In this document: piece by piece, positions 33,916 to 42,291 of the stretch
Layout: every line of letters starts with the position of its first letter
Position numbering within the stretch: the stretch's first letter is position 1
NCBI RefSeq assembly: GCF_024448895.1
Contig: NZ_JAMOIC010000008.1
Coordinates: forward strand, 1 to 64,000
Origin: Stutzerimonas stutzeri
GTDB lineage: Bacteria; Pseudomonadota; Gammaproteobacteria; Pseudomonadales; Pseudomonadaceae
Length of the DNA: 64,000 nucleotides
Reading direction: 5' to 3'
Made by a program: the position numbers and the translations under genes
Notes under the pieces: model-generated
What the model saw: only the letters and a program-made list of their open reading frames with translations
Told to the model about the DNA's origin: nothing
The model's database searches: none

Positions 33916-35322
33916 CTATTTTTCGTCCGAAGCGGTCATCAGTTCGTGCCAGTACTGCCACCAGTGCCACTGGGTATCGTCTTTGGTAAAGCCTTCGTTG
34001 ACGATGCCAGGGCCAGGCCATCCTTCCGGGGCGCCGGTTTCGAAGCAGGCTTGATACTTCAGAGTGCTCTTGCGCCCCATCGCGCCCTTAGCGGCGTGAG
34101 TCATGTGTGGCCAAGTATCTGAGTCGTCCTGCTCGACCATGCCGGATGTGCCGAAAAGCTGGATAGTCTGCTTGAGCATTTTTTCACGAAGCTCTGGCGG
34201 CGCATCCTTCTCGGCGAACACCCAGTTGACGAACTCAAGCTTATCCGGCCCTTGAGGAACATAGGCGTGTAGGGTCATGGAGCCAACTACGCTGCCATCC
34301 GGCTGCGGGATATATACGAAGCCAAACAGGATATTCGGGAACATGCCTCCCACCTGCGGCGGCATGCTGGTCAGCACCTTGAGCTGATCTTCACTCAAAT
34401 TACGCGCCAGCTGCTCGACCATGTCACACGTCATGCCGGCAGGTGGCAGCGCGTTCAGTTTTTCCTCGACCGACAAGGTCGCTGGATCCAGGCCCGTCAG
34501 GCGCTTGATCTTGCGCGCCAGATCGATACAACGGAGTGCATGGCCGTGGGGAGAGCTGATCTCAACGCCGATCATTTCTGGACTCAGGTCGGTACCCTCG
34601 CCCTCGCCTTCGCCTTTCTTGGCGTAGTTGCCCACTTCACCCAGCCAGCGGTGCAAGGTCAGGGTATGGAAGCCATCGGCGGCGGACTGTTCGCCAGCGG
34701 TCTTCCAGTTGGCGTTCACGATGAACCGCTGCGGTGGGCCCAGTACCTCCATGCCCTTGTCGCTGCGGCAGAAGAGCATGTCGTAATACCACTTGGCGTC
34801 GCCCAGGAACTCATCGAAAGACGGGCCGTCGACGTTCCAGGTTGCGAAGATCAGACCGCCATAAAGCGTTACGCGCGCCTTTTTCAGACCCAGTTCTTCC
34901 TTGGCCATCATCTTGCCGTGCATGCACTCGCGCTCGACTGGCGAGCCGATGAAGTCACCATTGGGCCGGAACGCCCAACCGTGGTAAATGCACTTGTGAA
35001 TTTGTGTATTACCGCAATCAGCGGTGCTGATGCGCATGCCGCGGTGCGGGCAGACGTTGAGCGAGACGTGAACTTCGCCTTCTTTAGTTCGGGCGGCAAT
35101 CACCGAGTCCGAGCCCATGTCGCGCACGATGAAATCGCCGGAGTTAGGGATTTCAGATTCGTGGCCGAGCAGGACCCAGATCTTGCCGAAGATCTTTTCC
35201 ATCTCCAGCTCATAGATCTCCCGGTCGCTCAGGACACGCATTTGTACTTCACGTGTCGCTGGGTAGATTAAATCCGAGACCTTGGTTCCATCGGACAATA
35301 CGGGGCTCGTTGTTGTTAGCAT
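33916..35322 (-). CDS. ditA1: Ring-hydroxylating dioxygenase alpha subunit, DitA1-like
   Basis: A 468-aa catalytic subunit. Rieske [2Fe-2S] ligands are C91-x-H93 (CPHRGMR) and C111-x2-H114 (CIYHGW). The mononuclear iron site is D216-x2-H219-x4-H224 (DGFHTLTLH) with the acidic cluster EQDDSDTW near residue 400. In BKME-9, DitA dihydroxylates 7-oxodehydroabietic acid at C-11/C-12. The characterised cluster likewise has the ferredoxin gene about 9 kb away, as here. The ATG at 35322 has AGGAGG upstream; the frame to 35385 runs through the promoter. A 23-bp motif precedes it by 58 bases. Confidence 0.92.
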   Translation of the reverse strand: MLTTTSPVLSDGTKVSDLIYPATREVQMRVLSDREIYELEMEKIFGKIWVLLGHESEIPNSGDFIVRDMGSDSVIAARTKEGEVHVSLNVCPHRGMRISTADCGNTQIHKCIYHGWAFRPNGDFIGSPVERECMHGKMMAKEELGLKKARVTLYGGLIFATWNVDGPSFDEFLGDAKWYYDMLFCRSDKGMEVLGPPQRFIVNANWKTAGEQSAADGFHTLTLHRWLGEVGNYAKKGEGEGEGTDLSPEMIGVEISSPHGHALRCIDLARKIKRLTGLDPATLSVEEKLNALPPAGMTCDMVEQLARNLSEDQLKVLTSMPPQVGGMFPNILFGFVYIPQPDGSVVGSMTLHAYVPQGPDKLEFVNWVFAEKDAPPELREKMLKQTIQLFGTSGMVEQDDSDTWPHMTHAAKGAMGRKSTLKYQACFETGAPEGWPGPGIVNEGFTKDDTQWHWWQYWHELMTASDEK

Positions 35323-35380
35323 GATTGCCTCCTGTTTATAGGCATAGCCGCTAAGGGCGATTGAGACAGACTGAATATAA

Positions 35381-35403
35381 GACACTTTTCTCTAAAATGT
35401 ACA
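35381..35403 (-). promoter_or_regulatory. Shared 23-bp dit motif, copy 2 (ditA1 promoter)
   Basis: Plus-strand reading GACACTTTT, 8 bases, TGTACA. On the minus strand TGTACA is followed after 17-18 bases by TTATAT/TATATT, which would suit -35 and -10 boxes, so the motif may overlap the promoter of ditA1A2. Confidence 0.6.
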
Positions 35404-35459
35404 CTACATGCCCATATTATTTATGTGACATCTTGCTGCTGAAACCCGGCGAGGCTAGC

Positions 35460-36458
35460 TCATTCGTTGTTGATGGCCGTGCCGACTCGAGTTCGCAGCA
35501 CGCCAATACCCTGCACTTCCAGCTCCACCAGGTCTCCCGGCTTGAGATAGCGCAGCTGCTCCAGCCCGCAACCATTGCCCACAGTGCCGGAACCGAGGAA
35601 TTCGCCGGGGTACAGCGTTTCCGAGCGTGAAACATGGGCGATGACGTCTTCGAATTGCCAGCGCATGTCTCGAGTGTTACCGCGCCCCCATTCTTCGCCG
35701 TTCACCCGCGCCACCATTTCCAGGTCATAGGGATCGCCTAGCTCATCAGAGGTGACCAGGCAGGGCCCCATGATATTGGCCGTATCGAAATCCTTGCTCT
35801 TGGCCGGGCCAAGCATTCCAGACATTTCTTTCGCCTGCGCGTCGCGCGCGCTCATGTCGTTGAAAATGGTGTAGCCGACAATATGCGAGCGGGCTGCGTC
35901 ACGGCTTATGTCCTTGCCCCGCTTACCGATGTAGCAGCCGAATTCCAGCTCGAAATCCAGTGCCTTGCTAAAGCTCGGCCACTGAAACTCATCGTCGATA
36001 CCGACTACCGCAAAGCGGTTGCATTTGTAGTAGATGGGCTGTCGATTGAAGGTCTCGATTACCCGATCATCGGCCCCCGTGTTCATCGCTTTCAGCGTTG
36101 CTTCCGGGTCCGGCGTACGCAGGGCACGCGCGCGCCTGGCGGCCGCGAAACTCTGTTTGAGATGCAGTTCGAAGCATGAACAGTCACGCATCTGCGGCGG
36201 CGGCTGGATCGGCGCTCGCAGCTTGACCACGGCGCGTTCGATGACAGCCTCAGAAGGCGCCTTGGCTACTAGCGCCCGAGCTTGTTCGAGCGCCTGCTCG
36301 CCGCCTTCGACCAACGCCAGAACGCTGGCGAATTCGGGGCTCTCGCGACCTTGCATGCTGCGATAGGCAGTCTGCAGGTCGACAATCAGCCCATCGTTTT
36401 CGATCAATGCCCCGGCGCGCTCGAAGCCGGCGCCATCGATATAGGTTACGAGTCTCAT
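35460..36458 (-). CDS. ditH: Fumarylacetoacetate hydrolase family protein, DitH-like
   Basis: A 332-aa FAH-family protein with an extra N-terminal region of about 100 residues. Catalytic acidic motif DFELE (KALDFELEFGCYIG), VGYTIFNDMSARDAQ, and C-terminal GEFLGSGTVGNGCGLEQLRYL. Enzymes of this branch act on diketo acids from meta-cleavage, as hydrolase or isomerase/decarboxylase. Its start overlaps the stop of the SDR gene (ATGA). It lies just before ditA1 in the same direction, though ditA1 has its own promoter-like region. The symbol follows cluster position. Confidence 0.85.
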   Translation of the reverse strand: MRLVTYIDGAGFERAGALIENDGLIVDLQTAYRSMQGRESPEFASVLALVEGGEQALEQARALVAKAPSEAVIERAVVKLRAPIQPPPQMRDCSCFELHLKQSFAAARRARALRTPDPEATLKAMNTGADDRVIETFNRQPIYYKCNRFAVVGIDDEFQWPSFSKALDFELEFGCYIGKRGKDISRDAARSHIVGYTIFNDMSARDAQAKEMSGMLGPAKSKDFDTANIMGPCLVTSDELGDPYDLEMVARVNGEEWGRGNTRDMRWQFEDVIAHVSRSETLYPGEFLGSGTVGNGCGLEQLRYLKPGDLVELEVQGIGVLRTRVGTAINNE

Positions 36459-37156
36459 ACGCGACCACTCACAGGCAGGCAGGCGCCGGTTACGGCGGCC
36501 GCTTCGTCCGACAGGAGAAACGCGATCACCGATGCCAGCGCTGTTGGAGATACCCAGCGATCAGTATCGGCGTCCGGCATGTCGGCGCGATTGGTCGGCG
36601 TATCGATGATGCTCGGCAGTACGGCGTTGACAGTCACGCCCCGGTCCTTGACCTCCTCTGCCAGCGCCTCGGTGAGACGAACCACGCCAGCCTTGGACGC
36701 CGCGTAGGCGCCCATACCCATGCCGGCCTTGAGTGCGGCCAGCGCGCCGACGTTGACGATCCGACCCGCGCCGGTTGCAGTGAGATGGGGCAGCGCCGTC
36801 TGGGAGGCCACTACCGCAGTGCGCACGTTCATTTGATACATGCGATCCCAGGTGTCGAGGCTTCCGGATTCAAGCGTTTCCCAGGCGAAACCGCCGGCTA
36901 CGTTGACCAATCCATCGATGCGCCCGAAGTGCTCGACTACCCTGTTAAATGCCTCCGCTGCCGCGTCGACGGACGTCAGGTCAACGCCGCCGATGGCATG
37001 CAGCTGTGCCGCCTCTGGTAACGAACCGGACGGCTCGGCGCGGTCAAGCAGCACCACCCGGGCGCCTCTGGCCAGAAGCAAATCGCCAAGGGTTCTTCCA
37101 AGCACGCCGAAGCCGCCTGTGACGACAACGGTCTTGTCCTGCAAAGACTGGGACAT
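36455..37156 (-). CDS. ditG: Short-chain dehydrogenase/reductase, DitG-like
   Basis: A 233-aa SDR. Cofactor loop VVVTGGFGVLGRTLG (11-25), structural VNVAGGFAW in place of NNAG, and catalytic YAASKAGVVRL. The Asp after the second strand (LLDRAE) suggests NAD preference. AGAGGA precedes the ATG at 37156. It is translationally coupled to the FAH gene and shares a divergent promoter region with the DUF35/thiolase pair. Likely oxidises an alcohol formed after ring cleavage or in the side chain; the substrate is not evident. Confidence 0.85.
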   Translation of the reverse strand: MSQSLQDKTVVVTGGFGVLGRTLGDLLLARGARVVLLDRAEPSGSLPEAAQLHAIGGVDLTSVDAAAEAFNRVVEHFGRIDGLVNVAGGFAWETLESGSLDTWDRMYQMNVRTAVVASQTALPHLTATGAGRIVNVGALAALKAGMGMGAYAASKAGVVRLTEALAEEVKDRGVTVNAVLPSIIDTPTNRADMPDADTDRWVSPTALASVIAFLLSDEAAAVTGACLPVSGRV

Positions 37157-37223
37157 ATTGAAATCCTCTTGTTTTTGTTCCACGACGCACCGCTCGAAGC
37201 AATGCCAACTCCAAACGAAATAT

Positions 37224-37246
37224 GACACTTTTCGATTTTATGTACA
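37224..37246. promoter_or_regulatory. Shared 23-bp dit motif, copy 3 (ditG / DUF35 divergent promoter)
   Basis: GACACTTTT, 8 bases, TGTACA; 67 bases from the ditG start on one side and 32 bases from the DUF35 start on the other. The end sequences are identical to copy 2. Confidence 0.6.
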
Positions 37247-37278
37247 AATGATAACGTAGCCGAAAGACGCGCACCTGG

Positions 37279-37689
37279 ATGGAAATGTCGATGCCGAGAA
37301 AACTACCCGCGTTGAACGCCGATACCCTCGCTTTCTGGCAGGGAGGCAAGCAAGGCGAATTGCTGATTCATCATTGCGAAGCATGCTCTCAGTTTTTCCA
37401 TCCTCCCGGCCCCATATGCCCTCGCTGTGCAAGCTTCGAGGTCGGCCCACGCTCAGTCTCAGGTAAAGGAACGGTGGTGAGCTACACGCTTAACTACCAA
37501 CCATGGACCGCCGAACTCGATGTGCCTTACGTGGTAGCGATCATCGAGCTGATCGAGCAATCGGGTCTGCGCTTCGTCAGCAATATTATTGGGATGGATC
37601 CGCAACAGGTGCATATCGACATGCCAGTCCGGGTCAGCTTCCTGAACGTCGAGGATGTCTGGCTGCCCATGTTCGAAAGGGATCAATGA
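37279..37689 (+). CDS. Zn-ribbon OB-fold protein (DUF35 family)
   Basis: A 136-aa protein. A rubredoxin-like zinc ribbon has Cys33, Cys36, Cys47 and Cys50 (HHCEACSQFF, PICPRCAS), followed by an OB-fold (VSGKGTVVSYTLNYQPW, YVVAIIELIEQSGLRFVSNI). DUF35 proteins partner thiolase-fold enzymes and help bind acyl-CoA substrates. In steroid side-chain degradation such a pair is a retro-aldolase. The next gene, starting at the base after its stop, is exactly such a thiolase-fold protein. Starts at 37279, 37285 or 37291 are all possible. Confidence 0.88.
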   Translation: MEMSMPRKLPALNADTLAFWQGGKQGELLIHHCEACSQFFHPPGPICPRCASFEVGPRSVSGKGTVVSYTLNYQPWTAELDVPYVVAIIELIEQSGLRFVSNIIGMDPQQVHIDMPVRVSFLNVEDVWLPMFERDQ

Positions 37690-38880
37690 ATGTTCGATCG
37701 TCGATACGATAAACAAGTCGCCATCACTGGCATTGGCCAGTCGGAAATCGGTCGCCCATCATCGCTGTCAGCTATGCGCCTGACGCTGGACGCCTGCCTG
37801 GAAGCCATTGCTGATGCAGGTCTGGAGCGTAGCGACATAGATGGCGTCGCGTGCTGGCCGGGGGACAACAACAATGGCGACCCCTTCTCGCCCGTTGGCC
37901 CAAGCGCCCTCAAAAGTGTACTGGGTCTGAATGTCAATTGGTTCGGTGCGGGCTACGAAGGCCCCGGGCCACTGGCCGGCGTGATCAACGCAGCCATGGC
38001 CATCGAAGCAGGCCTGTGTAAACACGTGCTGGTATTTCGCACCATCACCGAAGCATCAGCCCGCATGACGAACAAGCAGGCCGGCGCACTCACCAACAAG
38101 ACCCAGGGCCGCGACAGCAGCTTCGCATGGCAATGGTTCACGCCATTCAACGTGCTGTCTGGCATCAACCTGATGGCGCTCTACGCGCAGCGTCATTTTC
38201 ATGAGTACGGCACGCAACCCGAACAGCTGGCCCAGATAGCATTGACCTGTCGCCGCAACGCGATGCGCAATCCCAAGGCACTCTATCGAACGCCAATGAC
38301 CATGGACGACTACATGGCATCGCGGATGATTTCGACTCCGCTGCGCATGTTCGATTGCGATGTACATTGCGATGCGTCGACCGCCATCGTGCTGTCACGG
38401 CGGGATGCGGCGCGCGACACACGCAACACACCGATTCGCATCGAGTCCATTGGAGCGGCCTTGAATCAGCCGTGGTCCTGGGATCAGATCTCGCTTACCC
38501 AGATGGCGGCCTTCGACGTAGGGCGGATGATGTGGGACCGCACAGACTATGCTCCACAGGACGTCGACTCGGCGCAGCTATACGACGGTTTTTCAATCCT
38601 CACCATGATCTGGCTGGAGGCGCTGGGACTCTGCCCGACCGGCGAAAGCGGCGCATTCGTCGAGGGAGGTCAGCGTATCGCCCTTGATGGCGAACTGCCC
38701 ATCAACACCAACGGCGGTCAGCTCTCCGGCGGTCGTACCCACGGCCTGGGCTATGTGCATGAAGCCTGCCTGCAGCTGTGGGGGCGAGCCGAGGGGCGGC
38801 AGACTACAGAGAACCGCGTCTGTGCAGTGGCTGCTGGCGGCGGCCCATTGGGCGGCAGCCTTTTGCTGGTTCGGGAATAA
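37690..38880 (+). CDS. ditF: SCPx/lipid-transfer-type thiolase-fold protein, DitF-like
   Basis: A 396-aa thiolase-fold protein. The usual nucleophile segment (…CxSGxxA…) is replaced by GYEGPGPLAGVINAAMAI (89-106), with no Cys. The classical GHPxGASG His motif is replaced by NGGQLSGGRTHGLGYVHEA near the C-terminus, and the final Cys-x-Gly by AAGGGPLGG. It is therefore probably not a thiolase. With the adjacent DUF35 partner (stop and start are contiguous) a retro-aldol cleavage of a CoA thioester is likely. The position matches ditF of the dit cluster. Confidence 0.85.
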   Translation: MFDRRYDKQVAITGIGQSEIGRPSSLSAMRLTLDACLEAIADAGLERSDIDGVACWPGDNNNGDPFSPVGPSALKSVLGLNVNWFGAGYEGPGPLAGVINAAMAIEAGLCKHVLVFRTITEASARMTNKQAGALTNKTQGRDSSFAWQWFTPFNVLSGINLMALYAQRHFHEYGTQPEQLAQIALTCRRNAMRNPKALYRTPMTMDDYMASRMISTPLRMFDCDVHCDASTAIVLSRRDAARDTRNTPIRIESIGAALNQPWSWDQISLTQMAAFDVGRMMWDRTDYAPQDVDSAQLYDGFSILTMIWLEALGLCPTGESGAFVEGGQRIALDGELPINTNGGQLSGGRTHGLGYVHEACLQLWGRAEGRQTTENRVCAVAAGGGPLGGSLLLVRE

Positions 38881-38881
38881 T

Positions 38882-39673
38882 TTAGAAGAGAACGCCGGCT
38901 AGTTCGCCGCAGAATTCGACGAGGGCATCACCCAATTCGGCGATGCCCTCCTCGTCACGCTGGCCGCGGAACATCACTGCCGAAACCGTGAAGTCGATGC
39001 TACCGTCGGGCGAAAAGACAGGCGCCGCAACAGCAAGAATGCCCACCGAAAAATGGCCGTCATCTGTCGCCCAGCCACGCTTCTGAGCCTCTTGCACTTC
39101 CTCCCGGTACATATCGAAAGGCATCGGCCGAGCCCAGCGGATGCTGTCGTAGGTCGCGCGTGTTTCGGGACTGTCGAGTTCGATTTGAGTAGCGAACAAC
39201 CTGCCGCTGGCACCCATCAACATCGGCAGACGCTGCCCCTCGGCCATATCGATACGAACGTCCGTGGGACTCGCCGCAGAGCTGACGATCACAATACGGT
39301 CCGCACCCAGGCGCCGCCACAACGTGACAGTGATGCTCTGCCTCGCAGCCAAACTCTGTAATAACGGCTTCGCCAGCTGTACCCGCTGCCCCTGCGTCAC
39401 CAACTGCTCAACAAGACGCGCCAGCCCTATCCCTGCCGAATAGCGCTTCGACATAAGATTGAAATCCACCACGTCTTCCGCGACCAACGTACGCAGGATG
39501 TTGAAACAGGTGCTTGGATTGATTGAAAGCTGGCGTGCTATATCAACGGAGCGTTCGGGCGTACCGACTTGACTTAGATGCCGCAAGATACGAATCGCAT
39601 TAGCCACCGGCTTGACCAGAACAGCATTAGTGACCTTTTGATCGTTCAAATCCAAAACTTCGTTGCTGTTCAT
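38882..39673 (-). CDS. ditR: IclR-family regulator, DitR-like
   Basis: A 263-aa regulator. N-terminal winged helix (VANAIRILRHLSQ, RSVDIARQLSINPSTCFNIL) and a C-terminal GAF-like effector domain (TLWRRLGADRIVIVSSA, GILAVAAPVF). IclR proteins bind aromatic or aliphatic acids. In BKME-9, DitR is an inducer-dependent activator of ditA3, and its gene lies between the permease and ditF, as here. It is convergent with ditF, whose stop lies one base away. AGGGA before the ATG supports the start; the longer frame to 39733 has no such site. The 23-bp motif may be its target. Confidence 0.88.
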   Translation of the reverse strand: MNSNEVLDLNDQKVTNAVLVKPVANAIRILRHLSQVGTPERSVDIARQLSINPSTCFNILRTLVAEDVVDFNLMSKRYSAGIGLARLVEQLVTQGQRVQLAKPLLQSLAARQSITVTLWRRLGADRIVIVSSAASPTDVRIDMAEGQRLPMLMGASGRLFATQIELDSPETRATYDSIRWARPMPFDMYREEVQEAQKRGWATDDGHFSVGILAVAAPVFSPDGSIDFTVSAVMFRGQRDEEGIAELGDALVEFCGELAGVLF

Positions 39674-39767
39674 GCAGATCCCTAACCATGCTCGCCTTGA
39701 GATGCATTCTATACCGAGAATTAAACATCGCAACTAATTCCACATACGGGTTCGCGAGTACTAGTCT

Positions 39768-41354
39768 TCAGAGATCAATCCCAGGAGGCGCCTGGTATAT
39801 GTAACGACGCGTTGCAAGACTGTCGCAACGGAAGCGCTGCAGTCGATGCTCTCTCGACTCGTCAGCTCTGGTGACTCTAGCTCGCTGTCGCAAATATTCG
39901 AGCCAGGATTCGACGATGAAACGTTCGACGTAGAGATTCGCTTCACCAAGGTCGCGGTAAAGCCGCCAATTCTGCGCGCCGTTTCGTCGCCTGGATTGAC
40001 CAACGGCATATGCGGTGCGGACGAAAAGCTCGCGCTCGGCATCATTGACTCGGTAGCTGATTTCGACCGAAACCGGACCATCGGAATGGGAAACATCGCG
40101 GGCCAACACCAGCTTATCGGTCTGCTGTGCTTCAGCGAAATCGGCTTCGTTACCCAGTTCTATCGTGCCGTTACGGGTGACGAGAAGGCCCAGCAGAATG
40201 GTCGCGGCAGAAATGATAAGCGCGTTATTGAGACCTACATACTCGGCCAACGCACCCCACATCACACCGCCTAGCGCCATGGCACCCATGAGCATCAATA
40301 AATACACCGAGGCGACCCGGGCGCGCACCCAGTTCGCCGCGTAGGTTTGCACTACAGTGGAAATGGTCGCATTCACCGCCATCCAGCCCATGCCAGCGAA
40401 AATCAACATTGCGTACACAACGTAGCGGTTATGCGTCAGCGCAGCAGCTAGTGTTGCGGCTGCAAACGCGATCGCGCCTGAAGCAATGAGCGTGCGCAAT
40501 GTAAACCGGCGATACAGTTTCGTTAGATTGAGAGCGGCTAATACGGCCCCTCCTCCCATGAACGCCATAAGCAAGCCATACCCACCGGCGTCCATACCCA
40601 ACTCATCCTTGGCAACCAAAGGCATCAATGCCCATAGCGCGCTGGCACAGCTGGTGAAAACGAACACCTGCTTTAACGCATTGAACAGGACAGCCGAGTG
40701 CCGGATATAACGTAAACCGCTACGCATGCCGCCGCTAAAGGTTTCAGGTGGCAGATCATGAATCTGGCGGCTTGATTTCAAGGTGAGAATGAACAAAATC
40801 ACGGCTGTCATGCACAGCGCGATGACCAGAAACACCGAAGCAGCATTCCAATAGGCGATCAAGACACCTGCAATCGCGGGACCCAATGCCCGGGCCGCAT
40901 TGGTCGCGATGCCATTGAGCGATACTGCGGCCGGCACCTCACTTCGCGGCAACACATCGACAATCGTCACCATCCAGGCGGACATTCCCAAAGCGCTGCC
41001 CGTGCCCAAAACAAAGGTGAGCAGCAGCAGAGTCCAGGCCCCAAGCGAGCCCGTATAAGCAAGCAGACACAAAATCGCGGCGGCGCCGAGCATGGCCGCT
41101 TGCGTAACGATCAACCAGCGCCTGCGATCCACCAGATCTGCAATTACCCCACCCGGCAGGCCAAACAGAAAGACGGGTAGAGTCATCGCCGTTTGTACCA
41201 GCGAGACCATCAGCGGTGACGACGAAAGTGTCGTCATGATCCACGCCGCACCTACGGTTTGCATCCAAATGGCCAGGTTTACAACAGCGGCTGCAAACCA
41301 GAGACCTCGGAATACTCGGTGACGGAACGGAACCCAGGGTGATCCCTCTTTCAT
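39768..41354 (-). CDS. ditE: MFS permease (MFS_3 type), DitE-like
   Basis: A 528-aa inner-membrane transporter. Twelve helices occupy residues 1-410 (RGLWFAAAVVNLAIWMQTVG, PVFLFGLPGGVIADLVDRRR). A soluble C-terminal domain of about 110 residues follows, of the small ABM-like type seen in MFS_3 proteins (SVEISYRVND, WRLYRDLGEANLYVERFIVE). Such proteins can be importers or exporters. The characterised dit cluster has a permease gene (ditE) at this place. AAGGAG lies 6 bases before the ATG at 41354. Confidence 0.85.
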   Translation of the reverse strand: MKEGSPWVPFRHRVFRGLWFAAAVVNLAIWMQTVGAAWIMTTLSSSPLMVSLVQTAMTLPVFLFGLPGGVIADLVDRRRWLIVTQAAMLGAAAILCLLAYTGSLGAWTLLLLTFVLGTGSALGMSAWMVTIVDVLPRSEVPAAVSLNGIATNAARALGPAIAGVLIAYWNAASVFLVIALCMTAVILFILTLKSSRQIHDLPPETFSGGMRSGLRYIRHSAVLFNALKQVFVFTSCASALWALMPLVAKDELGMDAGGYGLLMAFMGGGAVLAALNLTKLYRRFTLRTLIASGAIAFAAATLAAALTHNRYVVYAMLIFAGMGWMAVNATISTVVQTYAANWVRARVASVYLLMLMGAMALGGVMWGALAEYVGLNNALIISAATILLGLLVTRNGTIELGNEADFAEAQQTDKLVLARDVSHSDGPVSVEISYRVNDAERELFVRTAYAVGQSRRRNGAQNWRLYRDLGEANLYVERFIVESWLEYLRQRARVTRADESREHRLQRFRCDSLATRRYIYQAPPGIDL

Positions 41355-41393
41355 TGCAGCTCCTTCACGCGAGTTTGCGAACAATTGGCGCGC

Positions 41394-42290
41394 TCAGCCT
41401 TTAACGTCATCACCCGCAGGCAACCCAAGTCGCCCAACTTCACGTCCCGGATGAAGCACACGCCGCTCACCGACCCGATTGCATAATCGACCGACTCCAT
41501 CGATACGCGCGTCGAGCTGATCACCGGGCTCAAGGAAATTACCCGTTTCCAGCGCCACGCCATGGGTCGAGCCAGTGAAAACCAAGTCTCCGGCGCGAAG
41601 TGTTATCCGTGCATCGAGGTAATTCAGCAGCTCGTCCACTGGGAAAATCATGTTCTTGGTGCTGTCTTGCTGACGCTGTTCGCCGTTAACGCTCAGTTGC
41701 AGATTCAGTGCCGGCTGACCGGGACCACCAAGCTCATCGAGCGTGACTATCCAGGGGCCAACTGGCGTAGTGCGATCCATAGCCTTTTGCGTAAGCAGAT
41801 CGAGACGGCCGATCTGCCGGCCCGCATCCCGTGCGCTGATATCGTTGCCAACCGTATAGCCAAGCAAGCACGCGCTCGCCTGCGGCTCGTCCAGCAAGGG
41901 ACGCGCGACCACCGCGACCAGCTCGACCTCATAATCAAGCTCGCGGGTCACTGCGGGGAATTGAATGTCATCGCCCGCGCCAACCAGCGCGGATTCCGGA
42001 ATCGAATACGCCAGGGTATGTGCCGGCGCTCTACTACCTAGCCGCTCGAGATGGCTCAGGTAGTTGAGGCCTACGCCGAAGATCCGCCCGCCAGGCTGAA
42101 GTGGCGGTAGCAGGCGGCAAGCCGATAGAGGAATCCACTCGGCGTCGAGATCCAGCGCCGCTTCCCCTTGCTCGCCGAGCAAAGGCGCCCACTCCGCGAA
42201 AGGCGCTCGAATGACTCGCAAGCGAACGTTGTCAGCATCCAGCAAGGCCCAGACAGCCTCGCCGGCAACTGCCACGCGCGCGATACGCAT
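41394..42290 (-). CDS. ditD: Fumarylacetoacetate hydrolase family protein, DitD-like
   Basis: A 298-aa FAH-family enzyme. Acidic metal motif DYEVE (RELDYEVELVAVVA), IFGVGLNYLSHLERLGS, VGNDISARDAGRQ, and C-terminal GDLVFTGSTHGVALETG. It starts one base after the stop of the extradiol dioxygenase gene, so hydrolysis or isomerisation of the DitC meta-cleavage product is the obvious role. Related to the FAH protein at 26659; the symbol follows position and is tentative. Confidence 0.82.
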   Translation of the reverse strand: MRIARVAVAGEAVWALLDADNVRLRVIRAPFAEWAPLLGEQGEAALDLDAEWIPLSACRLLPPLQPGGRIFGVGLNYLSHLERLGSRAPAHTLAYSIPESALVGAGDDIQFPAVTRELDYEVELVAVVARPLLDEPQASACLLGYTVGNDISARDAGRQIGRLDLLTQKAMDRTTPVGPWIVTLDELGGPGQPALNLQLSVNGEQRQQDSTKNMIFPVDELLNYLDARITLRAGDLVFTGSTHGVALETGNFLEPGDQLDARIDGVGRLCNRVGERRVLHPGREVGRLGLPAGDDVKG

Positions 42291-42291
42291 C

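Noticed and set aside
37690-38880. Calling the ditF-like product an ordinary acetyl-CoA acetyltransferase
   Set aside because: The nucleophilic Cys and the His and second Cys motifs of thiolases are all missing.
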